From positions 12,562-76,561 of the forward strand of contig CAJUHZ010000010.1 in NCBI GenBank assembly GCA_910585945.1: DNA of 64,000 nt, given 5' to 3'. Position numbers and translations under genes: made by a program. The notes beneath the pieces are model-generated. The model was given only the letters and a program-made list of their open reading frames with translations. It made no database searches and was not told the origin of the DNA. The DNA is from an uncultured Bilophila sp. (GTDB lineage: Bacteria > Desulfobacterota > Desulfovibrionia > Desulfovibrionales > Desulfovibrionaceae). Of the stretch, positions 50,341 to 62,201 are shown piece by piece; within the stretch, counting starts at the first letter, position 1, and every line of letters starts with the position of its first letter.

Positions 50341-50379
50341 TTTCTCGTTCCATGATTTTTCACAGGGGGAGTTACCGGC

Positions 50380-50796
50380 GTGATCGACATCAACATTACA
50401 GCGGCAATCCAGTTGGTGAATTTTCTCGTGACGCTGGCGGCGCTCAATTATCTGCTCATCCGTCCCGTCCGGGAAACGATTCGCAAGCGCAAGGAACTCA
50501 TGTCCGGGCTGGGGCGCGAGATCGACGGCTTTCTTGAAGAGGCGCAGACCCGCTTGGCCGGTTACGAGGCTGCCCTGACCGCCGCCCGGAATGACGCTTC
50601 CGCCCTGCGAAAGGAAGCACGGGCCGAGGCCGAGGCGGAAGAAAAAGCCATTCTGGCGCGCGCCGGCCGGGAAGCGCAGGCGTCCATTCAGGCCGGACAG
50701 GCTTCCGTACGAGCCGAGGCGGACGCGGCCTATGCAGCCTTGCGCAAGCAGGTGCCGGCGTATGCCGACGCCGCCCTGGCCAGGCTTCTCGGATAA
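50380..50796 (+). CDS. ATP synthase Fo subunit b'
   Basis: A 138-residue stalk subunit. One N-terminal membrane span (ITAAIQLVNFLVTLAALNYLLIRPV) is followed by a long Ala/Glu-rich coiled coil. Together with the b subunit it forms a heterodimeric peripheral stalk, as in delta-proteobacteria and photosynthetic bacteria. GTG start with GGGGGAG upstream. It opens the operon; no atpB or atpE gene is here. Confidence 0.9.
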   Translation: MIDINITAAIQLVNFLVTLAALNYLLIRPVRETIRKRKELMSGLGREIDGFLEEAQTRLAGYEAALTAARNDASALRKEARAEAEAEEKAILARAGREAQASIQAGQASVRAEADAAYAALRKQVPAYADAALARLLG

Positions 50797-50821
50797 CTTT
50801 CATGGTGCGCAGGGGGTAGAT

Positions 50822-51451
50822 TTGAACGCGCTCTGTTCTTTCTTCAAGTCGGTGGACGGTCTTGTCGCCATCGGGGGCATTGTTCTGCTCGGGGTGGTCT
50901 CCCATTACGGGAGCCCGTACAACCCGTGGATCAATCTTTTGGCGCGCGTGGGCAATATCGCCATCTTTCTCTATATCATCTGGCGTGTAGCGGGAAAGTC
51001 GTTCCTCGCCGCCATGAGCGCGCGCCGGGCGGAAATTGCCGAAACCCTCGACAGCCTGGCCCGACGCAAGCGCGAAGCGGAAGAGCGCCTGCGCGAACTT
51101 GAAGAGCGCATTTCCGGCCTTGACGCGGAACGGCGGGAGATTTTGGAAGAAAGCAAGAAGCAGGCCGAGACCTTGCGCGCTTCGATTGTCGCCCAGGCCG
51201 AGGCGGACGCCGAACGCATCCGCGAACAGGCGTCGCGCGCCGCCGACAGCGAGGCGAAGGCCGCGAGGGACGCCTTGCGCGCCCAACTGGCTGATGAAAT
51301 CGTGCTCGCGGTGGAAGAGGTTCTGAAGACGCGTCTCGCATCCTCGGGCCGCGGTTCCGGAAAGGGCGGCGACGCCGAAAAGGACGAAGGCTTGGCCGCG
51401 GGGCACGCTCGGCTTATTGACAACGCGTTGAAAAGGGTGGTGCTGCATTGA
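50822..51451 (+). CDS. atpF: ATP synthase Fo subunit b
   Basis: A 209-residue stalk subunit: short N terminus, hydrophobic segments (LVAIGGIVLLGVVSHYG and VGNIAIFLYIIWRVAG), then a heptad-rich helix (RREAEIAETLDSLARRKREAEERLRELE in pattern). The TTG at 50822 is inferred: the upstream frame overlaps the b' gene in another frame, and AGGGGG lies just before it, while no ATG or GTG starts the family-like part. Its stop overlaps the atpH TTG. Confidence 0.88.
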   Translation: MNALCSFFKSVDGLVAIGGIVLLGVVSHYGSPYNPWINLLARVGNIAIFLYIIWRVAGKSFLAAMSARRAEIAETLDSLARRKREAEERLRELEERISGLDAERREILEESKKQAETLRASIVAQAEADAERIREQASRAADSEAKAARDALRAQLADEIVLAVEEVLKTRLASSGRGSGKGGDAEKDEGLAAGHARLIDNALKRVVLH

Positions 51452-52008
51452 AAGGCGATATCGTAGCCCGGCGTTATGCCCACGCCCTGTTCTCTCTGGG
51501 ACGGGAGAGCGGCGAGGCGACGCTTGACCTTTACGGCAAGGCGCTTTCCGCCCTGGCGGAACTGACGGAAGCTTCGCCCGATCTTGCCCGCGCCTTTCGC
51601 GCTCCGGTCATCAGCACGGCGGAAAAGCGCAACGTCGTTCTGCGCCTGCTGGCGCTGATCGGGCCGGCGGGAGAAGACCGGATCGTGCGTGATTTCTGCC
51701 TCTTGCTGACGGACAAGGAGCGTCTCCCCCTGCTTGGGGATATCGCCGCCCGCTTCAATGCGCTTCTTGACGCGGAAAAGGGCGTCGCGCGCGGGGAACT
51801 GGCCACTGCCGTCCCCCTGAACAAAAAGCGCCGCACCCAGGCCATTGCGACGCTTGAAAAACAGCTCGACAAAAAACTCGTCCTGCGTTTCGAGGTAGAC
51901 CCGACCATTCTCGGCGGGATGGTTCTGCGGATCGGTGACACGGTCCTGGACGCCAGCCTCAGAGCGCAGTTGAACAGCCTCAGGGACACCATCAAGAGAG
52001 GTATGTAG
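51448..52008 (+). CDS. atpH: ATP synthase F1 subunit delta
   Basis: A 186-residue protein linking the peripheral stalk to the top of F1. The family pattern is clear: ARRYAHALFSLGRE at the start, and LVLRFEVDPTILGGMVLRIGDTVLDASL near the end. The TTG start overlaps the atpF stop (TTGA), so translation is coupled. Confidence 0.94.
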   Translation: MKGDIVARRYAHALFSLGRESGEATLDLYGKALSALAELTEASPDLARAFRAPVISTAEKRNVVLRLLALIGPAGEDRIVRDFCLLLTDKERLPLLGDIAARFNALLDAEKGVARGELATAVPLNKKRRTQAIATLEKQLDKKLVLRFEVDPTILGGMVLRIGDTVLDASLRAQLNSLRDTIKRGM

Positions 52009-52011
52009 AAC

Positions 52012-53520
52012 ATGCATGTCAATGCGGACGAGATCAGCAGCATCATCAGGGAACAGATCCACAACTACGAACAGCGTGTGGACGCCGTGGAAACCGGCGC
52101 CGTGCTGTCCGTGGGGGATGGAATCGCCCGCGTGTATGGCGTGCAGAACGCCATGTCCATGGAACTGTTGGAGTTCCCTGGCGGTTTGCTCGGGATGGTG
52201 CTGAATCTTGAAGAGGACAATGTGGGGGTTGCTCTGCTCGGTGACGACACCGGCATCAAGGAGGGCGATCCGGTCAAGCGCACGGGGCGCATCTTCTCCG
52301 TGCCCATCGGGGATGCGGTCATGGGCCGGGTTCTCAGCCCGCTCGGCGTGCCGCTGGATGGCCTTGGCCCGGTCAACGCCGCCGAATACAGCCCCGTGGA
52401 AGTGAAAGCCCCCGGCATCATCGCCCGCAAGAGCGTGCATGAGCCGATGGTCACCGGCATCAAGGCCATTGACGCCATGACTCCTATCGGACGGGGTCAG
52501 CGCGAGCTTGTCATCGGTGACCGTCAGACCGGGAAAACGGCAATCTGCATCGACGCCATTCTCGCGCAGAAAGGCTCCGATGTGCATTGCTTCTATGTGG
52601 CCATTGGGCAAAAGCGTTCCACAGTGGCTCTTGTGGCGGACACGTTGCGCAAGCACGGCGCGATGGAGTACACAACCATCATTTCGGCCACCGCGTCGGA
52701 ACCCGCTCCGCTGCAATACATCGCGGCCTATTCCGGCTGCACCATGGCGGAATATTACCGCAACAACGGCAAGCACGCCCTCATCGTGTATGACGACTTG
52801 TCCAAGCAGGCGGTGGCATACAGGCAGATGTCCCTGCTGCTCCGCCGTCCTCCGGGACGCGAAGCGTACCCCGGCGACGTTTTCTATCTGCATTCGCGCC
52901 TGCTGGAGCGGGCCGCCAAGGTGAACGACAGCCTGGGCGCCGGTTCGCTGACAGCATTGCCGATCATTGAAACCCAGGCCGGCGACGTTTCAGCCTACAT
53001 CCCCACCAACGTGATTTCCATCACGGATGGTCAGGTGTACCTTGAACCCAACCTGTTCAACGCCGGTATTCGCCCGGCCATCAACGTGGGCCTCTCTGTC
53101 TCCCGCGTGGGCGGCGCGGCGCAGATCAAGGCGATGAAACAGGTGGCAGGCACCATGCGTCTTGATCTCGCCCAGTATCGGGAACTGGCCGCTTTCGCCC
53201 AGTTTGGCTCCGATCTCGACAAGGCGACAAAATCCAAGCTTGAACGCGGCGCGCGGCTGGTGGAACTGTTGAAACAGCCCCAGTACCGGCCCATGCCCAC
53301 GGAAGAGCAGGTGGTTTCCATGTACGCGGCAACCAGGGGATTCATGGATGACGTGCCTGTGTCGGGCGTTCAGGCGTTCGAGGCGGAACTGCTTGAGTTT
53401 GTGCGTGGCTCGAAGGCGGACATTCTGACCGATATCAAGACGCGCAAGGCGCTTGATGCGGATTTGGAAGGCCGTCTGAAGGACGCCATTCTTGAGTTCA
53501 AAAAGAGCTACAAAGCCTAG
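52012..53520 (+). CDS. atpA: ATP synthase F1 subunit alpha
   Basis: A 502-residue nucleotide-binding, non-catalytic subunit. Visible: the beta-barrel start [23 protein letters not shown]-loop GDRQTGKTA, the [32 protein letters not shown] region in which YDDLSKQ and [11 protein letters not shown] are diagnostic, and the family signature [17 protein letters not shown]. It stands between delta and gamma as usual. Confidence 0.97.
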   Translation: MHVNADEISSIIREQIHNYEQRVDAVETGAVLSVGDGIARVYGVQNAMSMELLEFPGGLLGMVLNLEEDNVGVALLGDDTGIKEGDPVKRTGRIFSVPIGDAVMGRVLSPLGVPLDGLGPVNAAEYSPVEVKAPGIIARKSVHEPMVTGIKAIDAMTPIGRGQRELVIGDRQTGKTAICIDAILAQKGSDVHCFYVAIGQKRSTVALVADTLRKHGAMEYTTIISATASEPAPLQYIAAYSGCTMAEYYRNNGKHALIVYDDLSKQAVAYRQMSLLLRRPPGREAYPGDVFYLHSRLLERAAKVNDSLGAGSLTALPIIETQAGDVSAYIPTNVISITDGQVYLEPNLFNAGIRPAINVGLSVSRVGGAAQIKAMKQVAGTMRLDLAQYRELAAFAQFGSDLDKATKSKLERGARLVELLKQPQYRPMPTEEQVVSMYAATRGFMDDVPVSGVQAFEAELLEFVRGSKADILTDIKTRKALDADLEGRLKDAILEFKKSYKA

Positions 53521-53531
53521 ACGAGACAGCC

Positions 53532-55854
<2,323 letters not shown>

Positions 55855-55892
55855 ATTGTCCTTTCGCCGTATGACTGTGTGAGGAGCCGGAT

Positions 55893-56306
55893 ATGGATGC
55901 AACGCTCCACTTGGAGATCGTGACGCCGGATCGGACGGTGGCGAGCAAGCCCGTGTCGTATGTGGGCGTGCCGGGTGTGGAGGGCGAATTCGGTATCCTG
56001 CCGAATCACGTTCCTCTTCTTTCGGCCCTGGGCATCGGCGATCTGTATTTTCGCTGTGAGGAAAAAAACAACGAACCGTGGCATGTCTTTGTTTCCGGCG
56101 GCTTTGTCGAAGTTTCCGGGAACAGGGTGACGGTTCTGGCCGAAGCGGCTGAACTTGCCGAAACAATTGACATAGCCCGTGCCAACGCCGCGAAAGAACG
56201 TGCGGAAGCCCGCCTGGCGGCGCAGGGAGAGAATATCGACCTTGACCGGGCGCGTCTGGCTCTGCATCGTGCCGTGAGCAGAATCAGCATTGCCGGTCTT
56301 GTCTGA
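55893..56306 (+). CDS. atpC: ATP synthase F1 subunit epsilon
   Basis: A 137-residue rotor subunit and inhibitor. The N-terminal beta domain ([43 protein letters not shown]) is diagnostic; the C-terminal pair of helices is present ([18 protein letters not shown]). It ends the operon and a strong terminator follows 16 bp later. Confidence 0.96.
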   Translation: MDATLHLEIVTPDRTVASKPVSYVGVPGVEGEFGILPNHVPLLSALGIGDLYFRCEEKNNEPWHVFVSGGFVEVSGNRVTVLAEAAELAETIDIARANAAKERAEARLAAQGENIDLDRARLALHRAVSRISIAGLV

Positions 56307-56321
56307 AAACGATCGTCCTTG

Positions 56322-56351
56322 AGGGCCTTCGCGGAAACGCGAAGGCCCTTT
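56322..56351 (+). terminator. Rho-independent terminator of the atp operon
   Basis: A perfect 12-bp GC-rich stem (56322-56333 with 56338-56349) with a GAAA tetraloop and TT after the stem. The T run is short, but stem and loop are ideal. Confidence 0.8.
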
Positions 56352-56430
56352 GGGCAGCCCTCATGCGGCTCCCGCTGCAAGGCGTCTTTTTGTCTCTGCG
56401 GCGTTTCAGAGTAAACGGTGACCTTGCTGC

Positions 56431-57162
56431 ATGTTCTTCAGTTTCATCCGCAGTACCGCCAGCACCTTCATACGTATGCTGTATTCCGGCGACGGACGCG
56501 AGGCGGGAAGGGCGGAGGCGGGCGCTTCGCTATGTAACCGTCCCATGACCAGGGACGGCGTTTTTCTCCATGTGGACGTCACTGATGAAAAAGGGGTTGT
56601 CCTTGCGAGCAGCAGTGAGGATCGCGTGGGAACGTCCGTGGGGGATTCCCCTGCGTTCAAACTCGCTCTGAGTGGAAAGGATGCCGTGGGCGCGGCTTTG
56701 CCCGGACCGAACGCGAACGCCCTTGTCCCCTTTGCCGTGCCTGTGACGCTGGATGGAAAGACGCGCGGCGTGTTGATGGCCACGGTGGATTTCGCCAGGC
56801 TGGGGGAAAAATTCGTTGCGCCGATTCGTATCGGCAAGCAGGGCTATGCTTTTGTCGCCACCGGCGTGGGCGAGATCATGATCCACCCGGACAAGTCCGA
56901 GATCATGGTTCCTGTCGCCCCCACCTCGCTGACGCCCAAGATGGTGAAATGGCGCAACGGCATATACGAATATTCCTGGAGCGGCCAGGACTGGATCGCC
57001 CTGTATGAGACGGACGAACAGTCGAACTGGACGGTGATAGTCAAGGCGCAGGGCGGCGAGGTTTTCGCGGAGATTCATGATATCGCCAAAAGCACCATCA
57101 TTCTGACCATCGGCGCAAGCGTGGTGTTCAGCGTCATGCTTTTTCTGGTGGTGCATTCCTGA
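56431..57162 (+). pseudogene. Chemoreceptor remnant, sensor part
   Basis: A 243-codon frame covering the back half of a periplasmic dCache sensor (VDVTDEKGVVLASSSEDRVG, GKQGYAFVATGVGEIMIHPDK) and the second membrane span ([20 protein letters not shown]). The first membrane span and front half of the sensor are missing at the 5' end. The frame stops at 57162, where one lost C in CATTCCTGATC breaks the reading into the HAMP linker ([15 protein letters not shown]). Confidence 0.75.
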
Positions 57163-57250
57163 TCGCTTCATTGCGGAGAACTGTGGCGTTCGCGGAGGCC
57201 GTGCCGAGGGAGAGCTTGATCGCACGCTGGATATCAGATCCGGCGATGAG

Positions 57251-57979
57251 GTGGGAATGCTGGCTGAGGCGCTCCGCCATATGGTGAGCAATCTGCGCGA
57301 CATGCTCACGGCGAGCAGGCGTGGCGAGCAGGATGCGCTTGAACAGAGCGAACGCGCCGCGGCGGCGGTGCGCGAGGCGGAAATCAGCCGCCAGGAAGCG
57401 GAATCCGCCCGTCAGGAGGGCTTGCAGGAAGCTTCCCGCCAGTTGCGTTCTCTGGTGGAAGGTCTGGCCGGTCATGTGGATGTACTGCGCGGGCGTCTGG
57501 AACGGGCGGCTGCCGGCGCGGACGGTCAGTACCGGAGTTCGCAGGAAAACGCACAGGCCATGACCAGCATGAATGACAGCGTGCGGGCCGTGGCCGAGAG
57601 CGCGGCGGCCGCCGCGGCCGGTTCGGCGCATGCCCGGGAAATGGCGATCGGCGGGCGAGAGATTGTGGTTGGCGTGGCGGAATCCATTTCCGAGGTGAAT
57701 CATAGCGCCGATGCCCTGAAGACGAGCCTGAACAGCCTTGGCGAAAAGGCCGAGGGCATCGGGCATGTCATGAATGTTATTACGGATATTGCGGATCAAA
57801 CCAATCTGCTGGCCCTCAACGCGGCCATTGAGGCCGCCCGCGCGGGCGAGGCCGGGCGCGGTTTCGCTGTGGTTGCGGACGAAGTGCGCAAGCTGGCGGA
57901 AAAGACCATGAAGGCCACGCAGGAAGTGGATGCCGTGGTCAAGGCCATTCAGTGCGGCACACGGGACACATTCGCATGA
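57251..57979 (+). pseudogene. Chemoreceptor remnant, HAMP and signalling part
   Basis: The frame continues the same receptor after two frameshifts (the second a lost G near 57209, between AFAEAV and [17 protein letters not shown]). It encodes the rest of HAMP, a coiled coil and the signalling hairpin with the MCP core [20 protein letters not shown] and [18 protein letters not shown]. It stops at 57979 after a third break. Confidence 0.75.
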
Positions 57980-58272
57980 TGGAAGACACCGCGCGTATTG
58001 TGGAAAGCACGGCGGGGCTGGCCAAGAAGGCTGGCGAGTCGCTGAGCGAGATTGTAAAGACTGTGGAGGAAAGCGCCCTCCAGGTAGACAATATTACCGA
58101 GGTCAGCCGTTCCCAGTCCGAGATCAGTGTCGGGATCACCGGGAATATCGAATCCGTGGGCAATGTGGCGGAAGAAACTTCACGTCTGATGGGCGAGGCC
58201 GGGCAGGACTTGAAGGGCGTGCTTGCCATTTCCGACGAATTGGGGCGCAAGATCGAGACGCTGGGAAGGTAG
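57952..58272 (+). pseudogene. Chemoreceptor remnant, C-terminal part
   Basis: The last 100 codons of the receptor ([22 protein letters not shown] onward in pattern, ending RKIETLGR) lie in another frame, displaced by one lost base near 57970 (GACACATT for an expected GACAACATT). Three deletions plus a missing 5' end mark the receptor as dead. It ends 7 bp before the agmatinase gene, whose ribosome site lies in this tail. Confidence 0.75.
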
Positions 58273-58279
58273 GCGCGCG

Positions 58280-59203
58280 ATGAAGCAGGAGGATGTCTTG
58301 ACGGATCAGGGGTTTCTCGCTTCCGAGTTGGAAATGGCGCCTCCCAATACCAGGGAGACTGCGTTTTTTCACGTCATCCCCGCGCCTTTGGAAGCGACTG
58401 TTTCGTATGGGGGCGGCACGGGGCGTGGTCCGGCGGCCATTCTTGCCGCTTCGCAGCAACTGGAAGTATGGGACGGAGAAAGCGTGCCGGCGCGGCGTGG
58501 CATATATACCCATCCGGCCGTGGACTGTTCGGGCGAGGCGGCGAAACCGCATATGCCGCCGCCGTCCCTGGAGCGCATCCGGGATGTGGTGGCGGATGTG
58601 GCGGCGTGCGGCGGTTTTCCTGTTTTGCTTGGCGGAGAGCATACAGTGACGTATGCCGCGCTGGCGGCGCTCGTCGCGCGTTTCGGCAGGTTCGGCGTCA
58701 TTCAGTTCGACGCCCATGCCGATTTGCGCGATACCTACGAGGGCACACCCTGGAGCCACGCCTGCGTCATGCGGCGCGCCGTGGCGGATCTTGGACTGCC
58801 GTTGATCCAGTTCGGCGTGCGCGCGCTCTGTCTGGAAGAAGTGGAGGCGCGGGAGCAGTACGGCGTGCGTTTTCACGATGCGGCTGAACTGGCCGCCGGC
58901 GGCATCCCGGAGATCCCGCGCGATTTTCCGGAGCGGGTCTACCTGAGTTTTGACGTGGATGGGCTTGATCCCTCGATCATGCCGGCCACGGGAACGCCTG
59001 TGCCCGGCGGGCTTGGCTGGTATCAGGCGCTGGAACTGGCTCAAATGGCCTTGCGCGGCCGTGCCGCAATCGGTTTTGACGTGGTGGAGCTGGCCCCCGT
59101 TCCCGGCTTGCACGCCGCCGATTTTACGGCGGCCCGCCTGACGTACGCTCTCATGGGACTGGTGGAGCGCGCATTCGTGATGGGGCGGTCGTCTTGCCGA
59201 TAG
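58280..59203 (+). CDS. speB: Agmatinase
   Basis: A 307-residue ureohydrolase that converts agmatine to putrescine and urea. The Mn-binding motifs are all present: LGGEHTVT, QFDAHADLRD, WSHACVMR, SFDVDGLDPSIMPATGTPVPGG (its SFDVDGLDPS core is diagnostic) and the Glu in FDVVELAP. The agmatinase call over arginase or formiminoglutamase rests on overall resemblance. ATG 58280 has GGAAGG upstream. Confidence 0.9.
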   Translation: MKQEDVLTDQGFLASELEMAPPNTRETAFFHVIPAPLEATVSYGGGTGRGPAAILAASQQLEVWDGESVPARRGIYTHPAVDCSGEAAKPHMPPPSLERIRDVVADVAACGGFPVLLGGEHTVTYAALAALVARFGRFGVIQFDAHADLRDTYEGTPWSHACVMRRAVADLGLPLIQFGVRALCLEEVEAREQYGVRFHDAAELAAGGIPEIPRDFPERVYLSFDVDGLDPSIMPATGTPVPGGLGWYQALELAQMALRGRAAIGFDVVELAPVPGLHAADFTAARLTYALMGLVERAFVMGRSSCR

Positions 59204-59236
59204 ACAAGCGGCGGGAAAGAATGGTATTTGCTCTGA

Positions 59237-59971
59237 ATGGACACCTTTTTTGACGCCGCCAAATCCGTTCTGGACCGCGCAAAGGCAAAATACGGCACGG
59301 CCAAGGCCCTGGCCGATGCTTCCGGCGTTGATCCCGCCAATATTTCCCGCTGGACGCGCGGCAAGCGAAGCCCCAAACTGGAAGACATTGCGCCTATTTT
59401 TGACGTGATGCAGGCCAAAATCGTCCTGCCTGACGAGGAAGACCCCGCCAGGGACATTTGTTTTGTTGACGCCCGCGCCGTACCAGCGGGGGCGAACCAG
59501 CCGCCGCCCGAAGTGGAGGACTATCTGGCCGTGCCTCTGGTGGAAGAGGTGGGGGCCGGGCCAGGTCTCATCCCGCAGGGGGAGCTTTTGTCCTGGTTTC
59601 TGGTGTACCGTCATCAGGACGCGATCCGCTATCGGCGGGATCTGATTGCCGTGCGGATCGGAAAGCGCTCCACGTCCATGCTTCCCATCCTTCATCCAGG
59701 CGATGTCGTCCTTGTGGACAGGCAGGATCGTGACGTCATGACGCCGGGCCGGATCATGCTTGTCATGGATCCGGACGGAGCGGGCATGATCAAGCGCGTG
59801 GCCGTGGAAGAGGTCAAATCCGAACGGGACTGGCGGATTGTCTTTTATTCCGACAACGTCGCCAATCACCCTCCCATTGTCTACAGTCTCCGCGAGGATT
59901 TCCTCGGTGACTGGGATCGGGCAGTGGTGGGGCGCGCCATTCGGGCGTGGAGCGACATAAGCGGGATGTAG
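59237..59971 (+). CDS. CI/LexA-like repressor with S24 peptidase domain
   Basis: A 244-residue regulator. An N-terminal helix-turn-helix (KYGTAKALADASGVDPANISRWTRGKRSPKLED; its ISRWTRGKR end is the recognition part) precedes an S24 domain with catalytic Ser in STSMLPILHPGDVVLVDR and Lys in GMIKRVAVE. Such proteins repress prophage or stress genes and self-cleave on RecA activation. No phage genes lie nearby, so it is an orphan. It follows speB by 33 bp with no clear ribosome site before the ATG. Confidence 0.85.
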   Translation: MDTFFDAAKSVLDRAKAKYGTAKALADASGVDPANISRWTRGKRSPKLEDIAPIFDVMQAKIVLPDEEDPARDICFVDARAVPAGANQPPPEVEDYLAVPLVEEVGAGPGLIPQGELLSWFLVYRHQDAIRYRRDLIAVRIGKRSTSMLPILHPGDVVLVDRQDRDVMTPGRIMLVMDPDGAGMIKRVAVEEVKSERDWRIVFYSDNVANHPPIVYSLREDFLGDWDRAVVGRAIRAWSDISGM

Positions 59972-59993
59972 AATTATTGTGGATGACCTTTGC

Positions 59994-60063
59994 CGTCAGG
60001 CGGGGCCTGACGCAACGAGGCCGCCGTGAATGAGCCAACGGATTCTGGCTTGATCACGGCGGC
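59994..60063. terminator. Double hairpin between convergent genes
   Basis: Two perfect stems in tandem: 8 bp (59994-60001 with 60005-60012) and 10 bp (60020-60029 with 60054-60063) with inner pairing AGCCA/TGGCT. They lie between the repressor gene and pheA, which converge here. Confidence 0.6.
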
Positions 60064-60100
60064 TGTTCCATTGTGATAGCTGTGCGGATCCTGGTTGTCC

Positions 60101-61210
60101 CTACAGCATGTCGCTCCGTTCGTTCCGTCCGGGCGGGTAGCAGCCAAGCAGGCGCAGGCTGTGGCAGGCGGCGGCAAGGTCACGCAGAATGGCGGCGTGT
60201 TCCGGCGCGGCCAGATCAATGTCGAGATCGGCAAAGAAGGCGTATTTCCAGGGTTCCTGGCGCGAGGGACGCGACTCCAGCTTGTGCAGGTTGATCGAAG
60301 CCCGGGCAAGGAGGTTGAGCACTTCCGCCAGAGCGCCCGGGTGATCCGGCAGGGTGAAGAGGATGGAGGAGCGCAACGGTTCATTCCCCGTTGTCTGCTT
60401 TGGCGGCGTCGCTCCGATAACGACGAAGCGGGTCTGGTTGTTGGCTTCATCCTCAATGCCGGCGGCAAGCACGCGCAGGGGGAGCAGTCCCGAAAGGCTT
60501 TCGTTGCCGATGGAGGCTCCGTCCGGATCGTCCAGGCAGAGTCTGGCCGCAGCCGCCGTGGATTCGGCCGGCAGAAGGGTTGCCGCCGGCAGGTTGCGCC
60601 TGAGCCACTGCTCGCACTGGGCCAGGGCCTGTGGGTGGGAACGCACCGTGCGCACCGCGGCAAGATCCGTCGCCCGGGAGAGCAGACAGTGCCGGATCGG
60701 GCTGATGAATTCAGCCTGAATGAAGACCTCATGCTCCATGAAGAGGTCAAAGCACTGGCCGACGGTTCCGTGCAGGGCGTTTTCCAGCGGGGCCACGCCG
60801 AGATCGCACGAGCCGCCGCTGACCGAGGCGAAAATCTCGCGGAAGTCGCGGCAGGGCTGATAGTGCATGAGCGTGCCGAAGTAGGCGCGGGCCGCAGCGT
60901 GGGAATGCGTGCCTTCCGGCCCGAGAAACGCCACCCGGCGCGGCCGCTGCAAGTCGCGCGAGGACGAAAAGATCTCGCGCCAGATCGCCCTGATATGCCC
61001 GGCAGGCAACGGGCCGTGCGACAGCGCGGCGAGGCGCTCAAGCACGGCGCGCTCGCGCTCCGGCCGGAAGATGGGGCCAGCTTCGGCGGCCTTGAACCGG
61101 CCTACGGCCAGGCTCAGTTCCGCCCGTTCGTTGAGCAGGGCGAGGAGGTGCGCGTCAACCTCGTCGATGCGGCTCCGGAGCGCGTCAAGTTCGCCGGAAT
61201 CGTGCGTCAT
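60101..61210 (-). CDS. pheA: Bifunctional chorismate mutase/prephenate dehydratase
   Basis: A 369-residue enzyme converting chorismate to phenylpyruvate. Chorismate mutase is residues about 1-90 (LRSRIDEVDAHLLALLNERAELSLAVGRFK in pattern); prephenate dehydratase follows (VAFLGPEGTHSHAAARAYF, with the catalytic TRF in NNQTRFVVIG); an ACT domain (PDHPGALAEVLNLLA ... LHKLESRPSRQEPWKYAFF) gives Phe feedback. It is third in the aromatic operon, one base after the dehydroquinate synthase gene, and is under the Phe/Tyr attenuator at 63052-63215. Confidence 0.96.
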   Translation of the reverse strand: MTHDSGELDALRSRIDEVDAHLLALLNERAELSLAVGRFKAAEAGPIFRPERERAVLERLAALSHGPLPAGHIRAIWREIFSSSRDLQRPRRVAFLGPEGTHSHAAARAYFGTLMHYQPCRDFREIFASVSGGSCDLGVAPLENALHGTVGQCFDLFMEHEVFIQAEFISPIRHCLLSRATDLAAVRTVRSHPQALAQCEQWLRRNLPAATLLPAESTAAAARLCLDDPDGASIGNESLSGLLPLRVLAAGIEDEANNQTRFVVIGATPPKQTTGNEPLRSSILFTLPDHPGALAEVLNLLARASINLHKLESRPSRQEPWKYAFFADLDIDLAAPEHAAILRDLAAACHSLRLLGCYPPGRNERSDML

Positions 61211-61211
61211 T

Positions 61212-62198
61212 TCAGCTCTCCTGAATATTTTCCCGAATCCTCATGCCGAAGTGCCGGCCGGCCTCGTCAAGACGGCAGAGAATACGATCGCCGGGACGGA
61301 GATCCACCACGCTGACGGGCGTGCCGTCGGCGCGGACAAGACGGATCGTTTCCGCGTTTTGCAGAAAAACGCCGCCGGAGCCGCCTTCCGCGTCGGCTTC
61401 CGCGCGGATGTACAGCATCGGGCGGACTTCCGTCTTGATGCGCCCCACGGTGACCAGGGAGGTTTGGCCGTCCGCTCCCACGATGAGCGTTTCATCCCCC
61501 GGGGCAAGCTCGCCGGCATAGGAAGTCCTGTCGCCGGGCCGGATCACATAGGAATGAACCCCGCCCGCGTTGATGCGGAACGGCCGCGCCGCCACATATT
61601 CGTTGTGTTCCGTTTCGGCATGAACGAGAAAGGTGAACGCGCTCGAGTTGCCGACAAGCATCCCCTGCCCGCGGCGCAGGAGGGAAAGTGTGTCCACGCA
61701 GACCCGGTGGCCAAGCCCCACGGGCCGTACTTCCTGCACTGTGGCCGCGCTCAGGGCGAGCGCTCCCTGCGACAGCTTGAGTTCAGCGACAATGCCTTTG
61801 AGATCGGGCAGGGCCTCGGGGAGGATGACGATCGTTGGCGCGCCGCGTTCGAGGATGCCGGCCGCCAGGCGGGCTTCCGCGCCTGATCCCGCTTCCAGCG
61901 CAAGGCGCGGGGCCACGTCCGGCTGCGCGAGGAGGTTTTCCACCGGGATGATTTCCCAACCGCGCCGGAGCACGATATTTTCTCCGGCGCGCGCGCGTGC
62001 GGCCGCCTGCTCCTCGTCTTCCTTGCCGGCAAGGGTCAGCGTCGGCATGCTTGTGTCGTCCCGCACGTCGCACAGGGCCAGGCCGGCCACGGACTGGACA
62101 TGGGCGGCGTCGGTGATGACGCCGTCCACGCCGGATTCAAGAGCGAGGGTCACGTCTTCCTTGGCGAACGGCACGCTTTTGAAGAAAATGGCGGGCAT
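61212..62198 (-). CDS. 3-Dehydroquinate synthase II (archaeal type)
   Basis: A 328-residue enzyme that makes 3-dehydroquinate from 2-amino-3,7-dideoxy-D-threo-hept-6-ulosonate by oxidative deamination with NAD, replacing AroB. Family features: VQEVRPVGLGHRVCVDTLSLL, GMLVGNSSAFTFLVHAE, RPFRINAGGVHSYV and the metal-ligand-rich middle. It lies 3 bp after its pathway partner and directly before pheA. Confidence 0.93.
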   Translation of the reverse strand: MPAIFFKSVPFAKEDVTLALESGVDGVITDAAHVQSVAGLALCDVRDDTSMPTLTLAGKEDEEQAAARARAGENIVLRRGWEIIPVENLLAQPDVAPRLALEAGSGAEARLAAGILERGAPTIVILPEALPDLKGIVAELKLSQGALALSAATVQEVRPVGLGHRVCVDTLSLLRRGQGMLVGNSSAFTFLVHAETEHNEYVAARPFRINAGGVHSYVIRPGDRTSYAGELAPGDETLIVGADGQTSLVTVGRIKTEVRPMLYIRAEADAEGGSGGVFLQNAETIRLVRADGTPVSVVDLRPGDRILCRLDEAGRHFGMRIRENIQES

Positions 62199-62201
62199 GG
62201 A

